The notes: generated by a model from the letters alone, not told the origin. DNA of 64,000 nt from Aurifilum marmelostoma (GCA_027559495.1 JAMXSV010000010.1:1178001-1242000), one strand, 5' to 3'. Positions 10,595-22,901 are shown, numbered from the stretch's first letter. A program made the numbers and translations.

Positions 10595-11217
10595 TTCGGG
10601 GACAGGCTGCTTTGCGGAATGCTTGACGGGCGTTCTGAGCAAAGCGGAGAGTATTCAGATGTTGTCGCTGCAATATTGGGAAATATTGTCACCTTCTCTA
10701 GAGAGAAGCCACCGCCATTTTATCTTCTTACTACTACACACAAATCAAGGTTGAGGGCATTCTTCGATATTGATGTACACATTATATCTCCCCCCCGCCT
10801 CGCTATTGCATGCATGCACGCACCCCGAGTTGGGTGTCATCCGGGTAAAGTCGTGCAATATTTCTCCACTACTCACTGCATCATTGACAAGGGGTGGTTT
10901 ACATTACTGAATTGTCTGTCTACATTGTCCGCGGTACATCATGTCGGCAGAAGGACCCCTGGAAACCCCTCAAAACAGACACGTCCAGCACGGCGGATCT
11001 CGAAAACACAATGGTCAGCGACAGAAAGCTGATATCGAATATAGGGACGATGATATGCGAAATTGTCTCGACGAGAAAAGACTTGACTTCATACTTGTAA
11101 GTCAAAGTTGTATGAGCAAAAAGTAGCGCACCGATGACCAGTCCCTCGACATTGAGGCGAGCATCCGCCCGAAAGGCCTCGGGAACTCGCTCATGGGTAA
11201 TTAAACAGCACTGCACA
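10595..11217. promoter_or_regulatory. GH43 promoter and 3' flank of the Zn2Cys6 gene
   Basis: This spacer of about 620 bases lies between the GH43 start and the end of the upstream regulator. It includes a C7 run near 10790 and ATGCATGCATGC near 10810. A minus-strand open stretch (about 11200-10920) encodes hydrophobic residues but has no credible start or homology and probably reflects the 3' UTR. I could not find a convincing XlnR-type GGCTAA element. Confidence 0.4.
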
Positions 11218-13058
11218 CTACATCTGCTCAAACCCGCCCTGATTACCACTGCTCTCCATATTCCTGGCCCAGTTGAACCAGTAACTCTCCCCAAGGCTGT
11301 CGATGTCCATCTGCACGTCCACATCACCAAAGACGTCGGCCACGGGATCTGTATCGGCCCAGAGAAAAGGTGATCCCGACCAGGCATGCGCTGCATTCTG
11401 AAGCACCGACGGAGGCCCTGCAGCCGCAGCAGCATCTTGACTCATAGCATCGATACCGGCACGGAGATCTGCGTGCTGGTAGACTGGCTCGACGATGAAC
11501 TGGGGAAGTGACTGGGCCTGATGATACGCCATGAGGTGATCATTGGCGCCGAGATATTGGTGCTGAGCAGCAGCAGTATCCTCGAGACTTCCACCACCAA
11601 ACATCGTTCCCGTCTCGAGGGCTGACTGTGCCGACGTCGTCTGGGCGCCACTCGTCGGGTTCCCAGGCGAATCCTCGCGCAGAAGGCCACGCCAGTGCTC
11701 GCGCAGGCCCTCCTCAGAGCCGAACGGACAAGGGCTCGCGGGCGAGGACAGCTTCTCGCCCTCCTCCCTCTCCAGCACCTCCGCCGCCCGCGTGTCCCGC
11801 CTCAGCCTCGCAATCTCCTCCGCCCTGTGCCTGCGCGCCTTGGCCATGAGCCTGCGCAGGGGCACCCAGATCTGCAGCTTCTTGAAGTCGACGCCCGGCC
11901 GCGCGGGGATCAGCCAGGGGCTGTGCAGGGCGAGCCAGGCGCGCTCGACGAGCGGCGAGAGAGGCCGGTGGGCGACCTCGATGAGGAGGAAGACGACGGC
12001 GTACCAGTGGGTGTAGGTCTGGTACATCCAGCGCCACTGGCGGGCGCCGGGCTCGGCGTTGAGGGCGTGGTTCCACTCTGCGATCTGGACGGCGTCCACG
12101 AGGAGCCTGTCGCGGGTCTCGGCCGAGCTCTGCTCGCTGGGGGAGGAGAAGAGCGCCGGGAAGTAGATCATGAGGGACATCTTGGACACGACGAGGCGGA
12201 CGCTGGTGGTGCCCACCCACCAGGCCATCTTGGCGCCCGCGGCCGCGTACTCGAAGTAGCCCGACCCGACCGTGGCGGCGAGCTCGTCCAGCAGGCGGCG
12301 CTGGTCGTCGACGCTCGGGGCGCCTTGCTTGCCGCCCAGGGCCATCATGCGCCTTGTGATGTCGCAGACCTTGAAGACGTCGATGGGGAAGGTCATGTCG
12401 GTCATGCCCTCGCGGGGCGTGGGGTGGTCTTTGGTCTCGGGGTTGATGTCGGTGTCGTTGATGTTGAGGGGGAACTTGGTGTCGAAGCTCTCTGCTGCGA
12501 TGGTGTAGTCTGTGCCTTGGTCCTCGGATGCTCGGACATCTTTATGTGGTTGTTAGTAGAGAGGAGAAGACGAAGAGAAGTAATTGGTCCTCTGAGAAAA
12601 GAGAAGAAGGACGGGGAGAAGACTTCGTTGTCAGAAAAACCTACCAAGCTTCTCGAGTGTTAGCAACAGGAAAGAGAGTATACACGCCATCATATATGAA
12701 CACTATATGAGAAACACATACCATACAGATGGTCCACCAGAGCCTCCTCCGCATCTCAACCTCGTACGGAGTCAGATGGTTGAAATGGGACCCATCCCTG
12801 TGCAAGCCGAGGGCCTGCGCGATCCGGATGGCGAGTCCCACCATCATCCACACGAACCGAGGGCTGTCGTGACGGCGGGCGAGGGCAAGAAAGACAGTAA
12901 AGGCCTGGAGCGTGACCAGATCGGGAACGTTGAGAAAGTCGGCTCGGGCGAGGGCGTGCTCGAGGCCCAGGCGGAACCTGAGGTTGAGCTCTCCCTTTGT
13001 AGTGCCGAAATTATTGATCACCTAGGAGTGATGGGATGCGTGTGAGATGTATTGAAAC

Positions 13059-13092
<34 letters not shown>

Positions 13093-14233
13093 AGAATCTT
13101 CAAGATATGAATCATACTTACGTCGTCTTCCTCCATCGAGGTGACGGCAGCGTAGTACACGGCAAACAGCAGTGCCTCGTCAGCAGGCCCAAGGGTCGAC
13201 GCATCCGCCCCGCGCAGGTCGCGCACCACCTTGGTAAGCGTGGGCATGTGCACAGACTGCGTGAAGAGGTTGACGTTCTCCGAGTAGGTGTTGAGGAGAA
13301 ACGGGATCTGTGACGGCAGCGGGTGGAACTCGCGCGAGTCGACCCGGGACGGGCCTAGGTTGTGTCCAAAGAGGAACGCGTGCCGCTCCGAGGGTGTCCT
13401 GTCGAGCTCTTGGGTGGAGGGCGTCAGCCCTGGCTGCTGCTGCTGCTGCTCATCGTCGTCTGAGGAGTCCGAGTCGTTGCCTGCGAGGTCCATCTTGAGA
13501 CAGTGGAGCTGGGGGGGAAGGGTGGTCAACAGACGGCCAGCCTCAGTTCATCGCATACTTGGACACATACCTCATCCTGCAACACTCAAGGTCAGAAAAC
13601 AGGATCCAGTCAATCAATACATGGGTCAGGTGAATCGGTCTCAGGGTGGTGCTAAGACTTACATCGACTCGAGACCAGAACCCGGAGCTGATATACCGGC
13701 TCCTGGTGGCATCCTTGAGGACCATCCTACCAAACTGCCTCTGCAGCCCAGCAGTGCCCGCAATAGACGGCAAGCCACCACTGCCAGCAGCAGAATCCTG
13801 GCCATGGCTGCCAGCAGCACTGTTTGGCGAGTTCCCAGAAGACGGAGGCGCAGACCCATCACTCGCAGCGGCGGCGGCGGTGGCACTGGCCTGCTCCAGC
13901 TGGCTGCTCAGCTCCCTCACGAGGCCCTCGAGGGTTCGCAACCTCTCCATGACATGTTGAGGCTGGTTATGGGCCTGGGATCCTGATGCTGCTGCTGCTG
14001 CTGCTGCTGCTTCTGCTGTCCGAGAAGAAGAAGACGAGGCGGCGGCGGCGGCGGCATCGTTGGTGATACGCTCCAGCCGTCGGGCCCACCTCGGCGGGCG
14101 GTCGTTGGAAGGAAAGACACAGGCGATATTTCCCCTGCGGCAGTTGGAACACGGATTGGCCTTGTCGCAGCGCACCTTGCGGCGCCGGCAGACGACACAG
14201 CTCCGCAGCTTCGGCGCAGGGCCGGGTGCAGCA

Positions 14234-14264
<31 letters not shown>

Positions 14265-14361
14265 GAGCTGTTGATGTGTTTACTAGCCTCGCGTCTTTTT
14301 CGGAGGAGGAGGCTGCCGAGGCCGAGGCGCCCGCGACCCCATCGGCTGTACCACTGAGCAT
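11218..14361 (-). CDS. Zn(II)2Cys6 transcription factor with fungal-specific TF domain
   Basis: Five exons run 14361-13663, 13576-13571, 13508-13122, 13021-12718 and 12539-11218, about 905 residues. After an Ala-rich leader comes a canonical cluster, CVVCRRRKVRC then CSNCRRGNIAC (Cys 55, 58, 65, 71, 74, 81; loop DKANP), followed by a coiled-coil linker VMERLRTLEGLVRELSSQLE. SRYISSGFWSRVD-DE-LHCL marks the start of the middle region, an acidic/Gln patch DSDSSDDDEQQQQQ follows, and the Fungal_trans core RLWWTICM...VRASEDQGTDYTI closes the conserved part. The TF is expected to bind CGG-type half-sites in the nucleus. The second exon is only six bases. The junction 12718/12539 needs the weak donor TAT|GTGTTT to keep frame and gives Tyr where relatives have Asp. 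It shares a spacer of about 0.9 kb with the divergent NmrA/SDR gene and may control its neighbours. Confidence 0.9.
13060..13090. repeat. A31 homopolymer inside the third intron of the Zn2Cys6 gene
   Basis: An uninterrupted run of 31 A on the plus strand is a T31 tract on the sense strand. It lies between the GTAAGT donor (13121) and the CTCCTAG acceptor (13022). As a long polypyrimidine tract it could affect splicing efficiency, and it is a site of likely length error. Confidence 0.85.
13571..13576 (-). other. Six-nucleotide microexon (GATGAG, Asp-Glu)
   Basis: The six bases are flanked by GTTGCAG on the 5' side and GTATGTG on the 3' side, both good splice sites, and are in phase 0 on each side. 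Including them gives FWSRVDDELHCLK, where related regulators have FWASLSDEVDEIK-type sequence at this position. Skipping them keeps frame but drops Asp-Glu, so this is also a possible alternative-splicing site. Confidence 0.7.
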
Positions 14362-15279
14362 CGGTGACTCTGGACTCGGTGGTAACAGTATCGTGTTGTC
14401 CTGTGTGATTCTTTTTGTTAAATATTTCTCTATTGATGCTGTGAGTATAGCTATAGCCTGTGCCGTCCTTAGTCTCCTAGAATAATTTCCTGTAGGGACC
14501 GTGAAGACTTACAACAGCCGTGACACTGTGAGCCGGATCTGCCGTCGAAGCTCCGAATCATTAACCATGGGAAATTGTCCAGGCTAGGCTTCTATCACTT
14601 AATTACTGTGCCGCGGCGTAATCCATCAGGGGTGGTGGGGTCTCGTCCCTCAAGCAAGCCAAAGAACTATGACCTGTATAACGCATAAGCAAGGCAGGCT
14701 GCCCACGTTCCTCTGCGGTGCTTGAAGGGGCCGGACCAATTCCGACCCGAGGGGGCTGAGGCCCGAGTCTCTGGTCTCTTTCTTGCCTTTCTTTGTCTCC
14801 TTTTCTTGAGACCATACCAGATCCCCCCTAGCGTTCGTCACCCTCGCTGTCTGTCACTGGCTGTTTCTCTCTCTCCCCCTCGCACTTCTCTCGGCACATC
14901 ACCATGCTCGTCGCCTTCGCTAAGGCCTCGGGCTGGTTGCGGGTATAGTCGCCTGCTGAGGCGTGAGATGGCAACATTTCCTATAAAGCAAAGATGCATC
15001 TCGGGCTTTCCAAGAATGTAGTAATTAATTATCAGATAGATCATCACCATCACAACAATCATCAACCAATCAATCAATTGATCAATCAAAAGAACAACAA
15101 TATCTTTCCAAGAGAGAAAAAACCAAAGCCAAAACAACAATAATCGACAGGCCTTCCCAAACAAAAGACATTGCTTGGAAATCATTGCAACAGAACCCCT
15201 CGACCTTGTAGCCCATCCTATTATATCCTCCCTCCTCACTCAATCATCAACGGGACAATCACTCCTCACCACACCCAGA
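14362..15279. promoter_or_regulatory. Divergent promoter between the Zn2Cys6 regulator and the NmrA/SDR gene
   Basis: This spacer of about 0.9 kb is shared by two head-to-head genes. The right side has an AT-rich stretch with repeated ATCA/ATCAATCAA units (15040-15095) leading into CAACAACAA and CT-rich leader sequence before the ATG at 15280. Head-to-head placement of a regulator and an enzyme-like gene suggests, but does not prove, co-regulation. Confidence 0.5.
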
Positions 15280-16021
15280 ATGTCTTCTTCGCCCATGACC
15301 GTAGCGTTCCTCGGAGCCAGCACCGGCGTCGGTCTCGCCACCCTCAAGCACACCCTCGCCGCCGGCCACCAGTGCGTCGCCCTCTGCCGCACGCCGTCCA
15401 AGCTCACGGCCATCCTGCCCCCGTCCTCCCACCCCAACCTCGAGGTCCTGCAGGGCAACGCGCACGACGTCGGCGCCGTGGCGCGGCTCCTCCGCAGGGA
15501 CGGCCCGGACGGCCACAGCATCGTCGACAAGATCGTGTCCACCATCGGCGGCAGGCCCACCATGTCGACCAGGTTCCTCGACGACCCGGAGGTGTGCCAG
15601 AAGGGCATGGCCGCGCTGCTCGAGGCGCTGGCCCGGCTGCGCGGGCAGGGCGCCGCGGGCCGGCCGCACATCATCGTCTGCGGCACGACGGGCATGTCCC
15701 GGTTCGGGCGCGACATCCCCCCTGGCCATGGTGCCGCTGTACCACTGGATGCTCAGGGTGCCGCACGCCGACAAGAAGGTCATGGAGGAGAGGCTGTTTG
15801 CCAGCGGCGAGGGGTTCACCGTCGTGCACTGCAGCTTCCTGACCAACGGGGAGTCCGACAGGACCGTCCGCGTCGGCATCGAGGACCCGGAGCGCGGGCG
15901 GGAGTCGACGGCGATCGGCTACACCATCTCGCGCGAGGATGCTGGCAGGTGGTTTGCCGAGAACCTGGTGAACAGGACAGACCCGAGATATGTCAACAAG
16001 ATTGCAAAGATTACATACTAG
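15280..16021 (+). CDS. NmrA/atypical SDR-type NAD(P)-binding protein, with a +1 frameshift
   Basis: An intronless gene of 246 residues from MSSSPMTVAFLGASTGVGLA (ATG 15280). The N-terminus is a Rossmann fold with the GASTGVG dinucleotide loop, and HQCVALCRTPSKL ends the second strand with an Arg that favours NADP(H). ARRP-type turns are absent; IVSTIGGRP and HIIVCGTTGMSRFG follow as strands 4 and 5. The YxxxK active site of classical SDRs is not evident, though HADKKVMEERL occupies the equivalent helix, so this is an atypical SDR: either a redox sensor like NmrA or a reductase. The frame breaks at the C6 run 15717-15722. With five C the segment reads GRDIPLAMVPLYHWMLRVP and the total is exactly 247 codons including TAG. 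It is transcribed away from the Zn2Cys6 gene. Confidence 0.85.
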
Positions 16022-18199
16022 GCGGGGGGGGAGTGGAAGGGATGGGGGGGGACTTGGTCTGGTTGCCTGTCGGTGTGAATGATTATCAGGCGCATGGGAT
16101 AGACGGTACAACCGCATCTTGTCTATTTGTCTTTTTTGTCTTTCTTTTTTGTTTAGATTTCTGTCTTCCTGTCTCTTTTTTTTCTCCTTTTTTTTTCTTC
16201 TTCTTCTTTCCTTCCTTTGGATCTGATCTTCACAGTTCTTATCTGTCTGCATTCTCTGATACTCTCGATGGACGCCATATAAAGTAGAAAGCAAAGGTGA
16301 GAGGGGTTGTTTAGGATGACCATGACGAATATACACAGTGATATACCTCAAACATTGTACTTTTACAGCGTCAGATACTCACCCTAATCAACCTTTTTTA
16401 TCAGAACCAGCCCACACTTCCCAAGACCACACACTCCCCCGCGCCGAGAGAGCGAGGATCAGTGGGAAATTTGCAGGGCTATTCTTGTCTTCTGTGCCGT
16501 GTGTGTGTGTGTTCGAGTCAGGCAAAGCGGAACCATTGATCTCGCTACCCTCCAGTTCGGGGCTCTCTGCTCAGCGAGCCTCGGAGGGGTAAGGATGAGC
16601 ACAGTATCGTCACAGCACTGTGATTTTCGCCCGGGACGAGGTGGGAATCAAGTATCTGGAAGCTTGCGCGTGCGATAAAACATGGTATACCCAACGACCT
16701 TCCATACGGTATAGCTCCCTTAGCGAGCAGTTTTAATCCATCTCACCTTGGGGGGGGGGGGGGTTTCTTTCAAGGATCATACTGTCTGGAATCCCTTCAC
16801 CCAGACAAACCATAGAGACCCGCTCGGGGACGAGGCCCTGCTTCTAGGGTCCCCATAGAGAGGAAGAAGAAGAAGAGAAAAAAAAAAAAAAGATCACGAT
16901 CTCCGTGATAGTCGACTCCTTTTTTCATCTGTCTTCCATTTCTTTTTCTTTTTTTTTTTTTTTTTCTTCATCTCTCTTTTCTTCGGACTATGTGGGTCAG
17001 ACTTCTTCTATCCTATCAAAATTGCATGGCATCAAGGTCCTCCTGAATGTACATCAACTTGTTCCCCCCCTCCCCCCCCCTCCCCAAACTTGATCCTGCA
17101 TCGTAGTGTACAAAAAAAAAAAAAAAAAAAAAGATATCATCTCGATATAGGCCCAAAGCCACAAAACCCAAAATCCAAAAAAAATGACGATATCATGATC
17201 CGTTTGAGCAAGCCACATTAGCTGGCCCCATATCCCAACCACGTGGTATTGTGGGCGCCTTGCTGGTTCCTGTTTTCAATATCCCCCCCCCCCTTTTTTT
17301 TTTCTTCTTCTTCTTCCCTTTCCCTTTTTACCTGCAGCCCTAGCGAGTCAGACATTGACCAAGTGCCATTGCGTGCCGGATGCTGTGGTTCCTGGGTTTA
17401 GCTCAGGGTGTACCAGAGGACGATCTGCTAGTATGCTACTATATACCCAAGCAAATGTAGTGCGGCGGAACCGTATCGTGCTCCAGAGCCATGCAGGTGG
17501 TCTATCCGCACCTCATGGGAAGCTGGCATCTCCATGTCTGGTCTTGACCTGCCACCTTCGCCCGGGAGGACGCGCGGCGACAACCATGGGATCCTGCCCT
17601 CTCACGGTCCAGACCAACATCATCATCTCTCTCTCTCTCTGGGCCCAGGTCAACTGAAGCAAGCCTGCCATGACCCGGTCGTCAACCGTCTGGTCCGCCA
17701 AGTCTGGCAGAGGCCCTTTTTTGGTTTTCCTCATCAAGACGATCAAGCAGCTGGGAATATCGTCGTCGCAGGGCCATGGTGCCTCCCCCCCCCCGGGCCC
17801 CTCTTCCTGTCAGCCTCCTTCGTCACTGGGGCTTCGTCTGGACTTGGAAAGTCGTAAGATGATCACCAGATGGCCTTGGATAGCCCTGGTCGAGCAGAAA
17901 CTTTATCCCATGTTGTCCGGTCTTCCCCTGAGTGAGATCCAGGCGACTGGGGAGTCCTTCTCTGTGCCTCTCTGCTGGCCAGACCTACAGTCCTTCTCAG
18001 TACCTTTTTTTTTCTGTCTTTCTCATCCCCTTGAGAGAAGATGAATCAACCAGGGTAGGAATATCGAAACAGAAAAAAAAAAAATCAAGACAAGCCTCCC
18101 CTCTTCCATCCCAAGGAGGAACTCATCCAAGGGCCCAGGCCGTGTCATGTGTGGAGTCTCGGACCATTTTCCCTCTTTCCCCAAAAGCACACAACACAC

Positions 18200-18202
<3 letters not shown>

Positions 18203-18230
<28 letters not shown>
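18203..18230. repeat. (CA)14 microsatellite
   Basis: Fourteen uninterrupted CA units lie in the spacer after the NmrA/SDR gene. Confidence 0.95.
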
Positions 18231-18234
<4 letters not shown>

Positions 18235-19062
18235 AACAAGGAACCTGCATTGGAGAAAGCTCGAGTATTCCCACGTGGCTGGAGGGCCCCAAGGCGAAGG
18301 GGAGCAAAAAAGCCTTGGTCCTTTTGGCCTACCTTGCCTCTTCGCTCACCCTCTCCACCCGCCATGCGAGGCTTGCAGGTCTGACAAGTCCCGCTATGAC
18401 AGTTGACAGCGTCCTGTGCGTTGGAGCTAAACGGCCCATACCTGTAGCTACTACTATCAGACTGCACTGCAGCCCACGACCAGGACGAGTAAAACAGGTT
18501 TTTTTTTTCTTCTTCTTCTTTTCCTTCTTTGCTCCCTGCCTGCTTGAGGCTCAAAATGAAAAAGAAAGGAGGAAAAGGAAAAAAAAAACCTAGAGAGGAG
18601 ACAGCCAGTGCGTGCATTATACCGTGGCAGTCTAATCGACACGAATCCACCAAGATCAACATCAAACCCCCACAAGACATGTCGTCCAATAGAGTGTTGA
18701 AGAGGGCCCGTGGAGGCTCGATGCTACTTACAGCTAACCACCAAGTATGAGGCGGGCGCTCAGACCGCACTCCAGCCTTTCTCTGGTCGTCAAAGGGTTG
18801 CATCGCCCGTCACGGAAGTCAATCGCCGGTGGATCCAGACAGCCCTTGGGAAGACTCTTTTTTTCTTTTTTTCTTTCTTGTTCCCTACTTCCCCGGGCGG
18901 AGGATTGATTTTAAAAAAGGCTGGGCACGACTACTCTTCTTGTCTTGTCATTCCTCACTCCACTTTGTAACCCCCTCCCCCGAATGTCATAATCAGGTAC
19001 CTACACAGTGCTGTGGTGTGTGATCCCAGGTTTCGCCGAGGAAAAGGCGTCATTTCCGGCTG

Positions 19063-19086
19063 GGCGGCGGCGGCGGCGGCGGCGGC
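19063..19086. repeat. (GGC)8 trinucleotide repeat
   Basis: Eight GGC units in non-coding sequence; GC-only, so prone to structure. Confidence 0.95.
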
Positions 19087-19250
19087 GATGCCCGTTCCCC
19101 TTCACTTTCATCACGATGATGGCTGCCCGGACCAGAGGGATACAGCAAGAGAACCCAGCAGAAGGTGGCCCGAGGGGTTCTCGCTTATTTTCTATCCCAT
19201 CCACCCTGCCCTCTTCTTCGTCCTCCTTCGCCTCGAGGTAATGTCATATG

Positions 19251-19275
19251 ACAGGACAGGACAGGACAGGACAGG
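19251..19275. repeat. (ACAGG)5 pentanucleotide repeat
   Basis: Five perfect ACAGG units. Confidence 0.95.
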
Positions 19276-20195
19276 TTACAGTCTTTGGCCGTGCGCACTC
19301 CGAGGGCCCTGTCTTGTTTCATATTACCCACTGCGCTGGCAAGCGAGGCAGCAGTCGAGAGGTGGTGGTCGTGTGGATGAGGAACCCGTGGGGGAAATTC
19401 TCTTTTTTTATTTTTAAGCCCCCCCCCCCCTCTCTCTCTGGCTAGACCTTGAGAGGGAGGATCCCCCTTCTCCCCCCCTCCCCCCCCCCCCCCTTTTTCC
19501 CCCCCCCACCTTCCGACGATTGACTTCCTCGGTCGCCCTACTGACTTGGGTGTATGGTAATCTTAACATGTACTGATACAGAGCAAGTGCAGGATGTATG
19601 TGCTATGGGGAGGTTAGGTAGTAGTAGAGAGAGAGAGAACAAAGAGAAGCATCTACAGCGGATCCTTTACGTATCAGTTCCCAGTTTCTTGGGACGACAA
19701 TGTTTAGTGGGAGTTAGCTAATGATGAGGCAACCTGGGCCCGCCGAGTCCCGATGTGAACCTGACCTCACAGCCTAGTATTCCCCTCAGGCCCTAGGAAA
19801 CAGGAAGAAAGATAAGAGGGAGAAGAAAAGAATGAGGGAAAGAAAGAGAGAGAGAGAGAGACAGACAAAATAATGCTCAATCCCATCTTTGAGTACCAAC
19901 GCACTGCTGCTTGCTTGCTTGCTGCGGCATCGACCTGCCCCGAACCTGCACATACACGCCTCTCTCCATCTCTGTCTCTCTCTGTCTTGGGCGATCCTTG
20001 TTCCCACAGGCGGTCCCTCAACTGCTCCTCCCCCCCCCCTGGATCAAGATCCGATTCGATAGCTCACATTAGTTTCAGAGGGCTTGGGAGCACGGCTGGC
20101 CCCTGTTGGAAAGGAGACGGCGCCGCGGGTCTGCGCTTGGCTAGGCCGTTCTACCACTACACTGGCACGGCCACCAGCCGGAACAGCTGTGCCAT

Positions 20196-20196
<1 letters not shown>

Positions 20197-20236
<40 letters not shown>
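20197..20236. repeat. (GT)20 microsatellite
   Basis: Twenty GT units, a potential Z-DNA-forming tract. It is the complementary sequence of the CA array 2 kb upstream. Confidence 0.95.
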
Positions 20237-20239
<3 letters not shown>

Positions 20240-21025
20240 CTAATTACTGAAAAAGAAAAAAAAGGTCTGGTGGGAAGAAGAAGAGGACTGGAGGGAAGAC
20301 AAGGGCAGGAACACGCAGAGAGCCCAAAAAAAAAAAAAGAGAAAAAAAAAAGCCAAGGACCGGAGCCTCGACATTCCAGGACTGGTATCAGGAACGCCAC
20401 AGATGTACCACATGACACGCGGCCATCCGTCGCTTCGTACTCGGCAAATCGATATGAGGAGTCAACCTATGGGGACCCGAATTCATCAGAGAAGAATAAA
20501 AAATAAATAAAAAATAAATAAATAAAAGAACAGTCTACCAGAGCGCAGGCAGAGAGAGGCCAGACGGGCTGCGAGGGAGAGAGAGCTATCAAGGAACCCG
20601 CCGATCGGGTGGGTTTATGCAGACTGCAGATGATAGCCCGTGCGCGCACCGCTATCACTGCTTTAGGTTTCGAGCTCATCTGCGTCTGCAGGGTCTTGGT
20701 GGATAAACAAGAGAGAACAAGGTGGGGGGGGGGGGGGGAGAAGAGGGCCCCTCTCTGGCTGTCATTGTCAAGGCAAATTCATCCAGCCGAGGGAGGATGG
20801 GTAATCGGGGGCCCGGGGCCAGACGATGTAACCACACGGGCTTCACACAAGGGGCTCCACACATTTGGAGAGAGAGAGAGAGCCACTGTAGCGGGACAGT
20901 CAGTATCACCGACATGATGCAGGTATTCCTTTCTCTGCTCCCCTGTGCTAGGTAAGGGGTAGGAAGGAAGATCGGGGTAGGGGGGTGGGTGGCCCAGAGG
21001 AGGGGTTGACGGACGATCGAGGGGG

Positions 21026-21028
<3 letters not shown>

Positions 21029-21062
<34 letters not shown>
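21029..21062. repeat. (AG)17 microsatellite preceded by G8
   Basis: A purine-only tract of more than 40 bases, capable of triplex (H-DNA) structure. Confidence 0.95.
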
Positions 21063-21064
<2 letters not shown>

Positions 21065-21721
21065 CTTAGCTTATTCCTCCTCCTTGTGGGTTGACATGTT
21101 TTGTTACGTAGGTCGTATTGTCACACATGCATTACATATGTAGAGTAGTAGTAGTGGTGTACTTGGAAGAAAAGGAAGACCTTCGATCAACAGGTGGCCT
21201 GACCCGGTGAGAATCTGGGGTTTAGGTTTGTCCAAACCCAATTAGAGGAGCAAGAAGAAGAAGAAAGAGTAAAAAAAAAAAAATAATTAAAAAAAAAAAG
21301 AGAAGCCTGTCCTGACAACAGACCGCATTGTGGTTCCTCCTCCTCCTCCTCCTCCTCCTCGACTTCAAGATTTGCTTCCACGCCCTCCCAGAGGACAATC
21401 CAACCCTGCGAAACCTTATTTCCACCCAGACGACCTTCCTTGCGATTCATTCTCGCATCAGGAGCAATGGGAATTATCCATCTGCCACACCAGATCACCA
21501 TCTCGTTGCTGCCCAAACATTGCCCCCCCTTCTCTCCTCCCAAGATCCCAAAAGAGGAGCCAAGATGCATGTACATGTACGTGATCGACACGGACACAGG
21601 ACGCACGCACCGTGTGTCCATGGTCTGGCCAGGCAGCCTGACCCCCTCCCCCCCTCCTCACACCGATCCCAGGGCACCTCGTCGGAACATTGGTGGCAAT
21701 AATCAAAATAGGAATATTCCC

Positions 21722-21777
21722 AGGAGGAGGAGCAGCAGCAGGAGGAGGAGGAGGAGGTGGTGGTGGTGGTGGTGGTG
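21722..21777. repeat. Compound GGA / GCA / GGT trinucleotide array
   Basis: Adjacent AGG, AGC, GAG and GGT units run for about 56 bases, purine-rich on the plus strand. Confidence 0.9.
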
Positions 21778-22329
21778 TTGCAGCAGCCCTCAGCCCCCAA
21801 TGGCCTCAGGGCCCCCAGAAGGATTATCAGCGCCGGGAATAGCTGACCACGCCAGTGTGCCCGCTACGTGCCGTGTCCGCCGCCGGTGTGCTTGTCCTCC
21901 TCGTCCAGGGGGGTTGGACTTGCGAAAGAATACTACCTAACCGTGGTAAGGCCGAATCCAGTGACGAGCTGAAAAAGAAAACCACCCCCCAGAAACCCAG
22001 AGAGATAGAGAGAGAGAAATCAAGATCCAGGAGTCAGGGCATTCGCTTACCAGCCCCGGGGCTGTTCTGGCTATTTACTCTGCCTGTATCATCCGTCATG
22101 CTTGGCTCCTCTGGCTCCCCCCTCCCCTTCCGACAATCGATCGCGGGAAATTTTGTCAGTCATCGTACATGACATTAGCAGCAGCAGCAGCCCCAGGGAC
22201 TAGACCAAACAGAGGCAATGGGCCCCGAGAGAGAGAGAGATGTGTGTGTTCCTGGATGCGAGTCTGCGTCCAAGGTGAGTGAGAGTGAGTGTCCACACAC
22301 ACTCGCCAACCCACCCCAGCATCCACCCA

Positions 22330-22393
22330 TTTTTTTTTTTTTTTTAATTTTCTCATTCATTCATTCATTCATTCAAATCAATCAATCAATCAA
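22330..22393. repeat. T16 followed by (CATT)n and (AATC)n tetranucleotide arrays
   Basis: The T tract at 22330-22345 is followed by about five CATT and five AATC units, suggesting stepwise mutation of one array into the other. Confidence 0.9.
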
Positions 22394-22868
22394 TTCAAAC
22401 CAATCCATTCCCGTGTCCTGACCTTCCGCACAGACGCGTCCATCCTGCTTTGTGATTTATGCTACTGGGCACGGAGTAGCGGTACTATGATATTTTAATC
22501 AAATTCTTACGGGGAACCCCGTTGTTGCCGCTTGCTTGCTGTGGTCGCGTGTCTATGTCCAAAAGTATATACCGTAATGCATACGTACCGCAGCAGGCAT
22601 TGACAATAATGGATTACGATTCTTACCTTCTTGACCTAATGATAACAAATGTCCAGCCTACAGGTGGCTCTGGCTCTGGCCCTCGGCACAGAATGTGAAG
22701 CCGGCCCCCCCCCCCTCTCTCACTCTCCTCTCAATTCTATAGAGATAATTTAGACATACAAGATTAGTATATGGTCTGGAGGCCAGTCAGAGCAGGGACA
22801 CGAGAGCAGAGTGGGACAGGGAGGAGAAAGAAAAAGAAAAAAAAACAGAGAGAGAGAAAGAGACAAGG

Positions 22869-22901
<33 letters not shown>
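22869..22901. repeat. A33 homopolymer
   Basis: The longest homopolymer in the window. It follows a GA/AAAG-rich purine stretch. Confidence 0.95.

Noticed and set aside
10920..11200. Hydrophobic minus-strand stretch 3' of the Zn2Cys6 gene, looking like a membrane protein end
   Set aside because: It has no start codon of its own and cannot be spliced sensibly to the upstream gene, which already has a natural stop at 11218.
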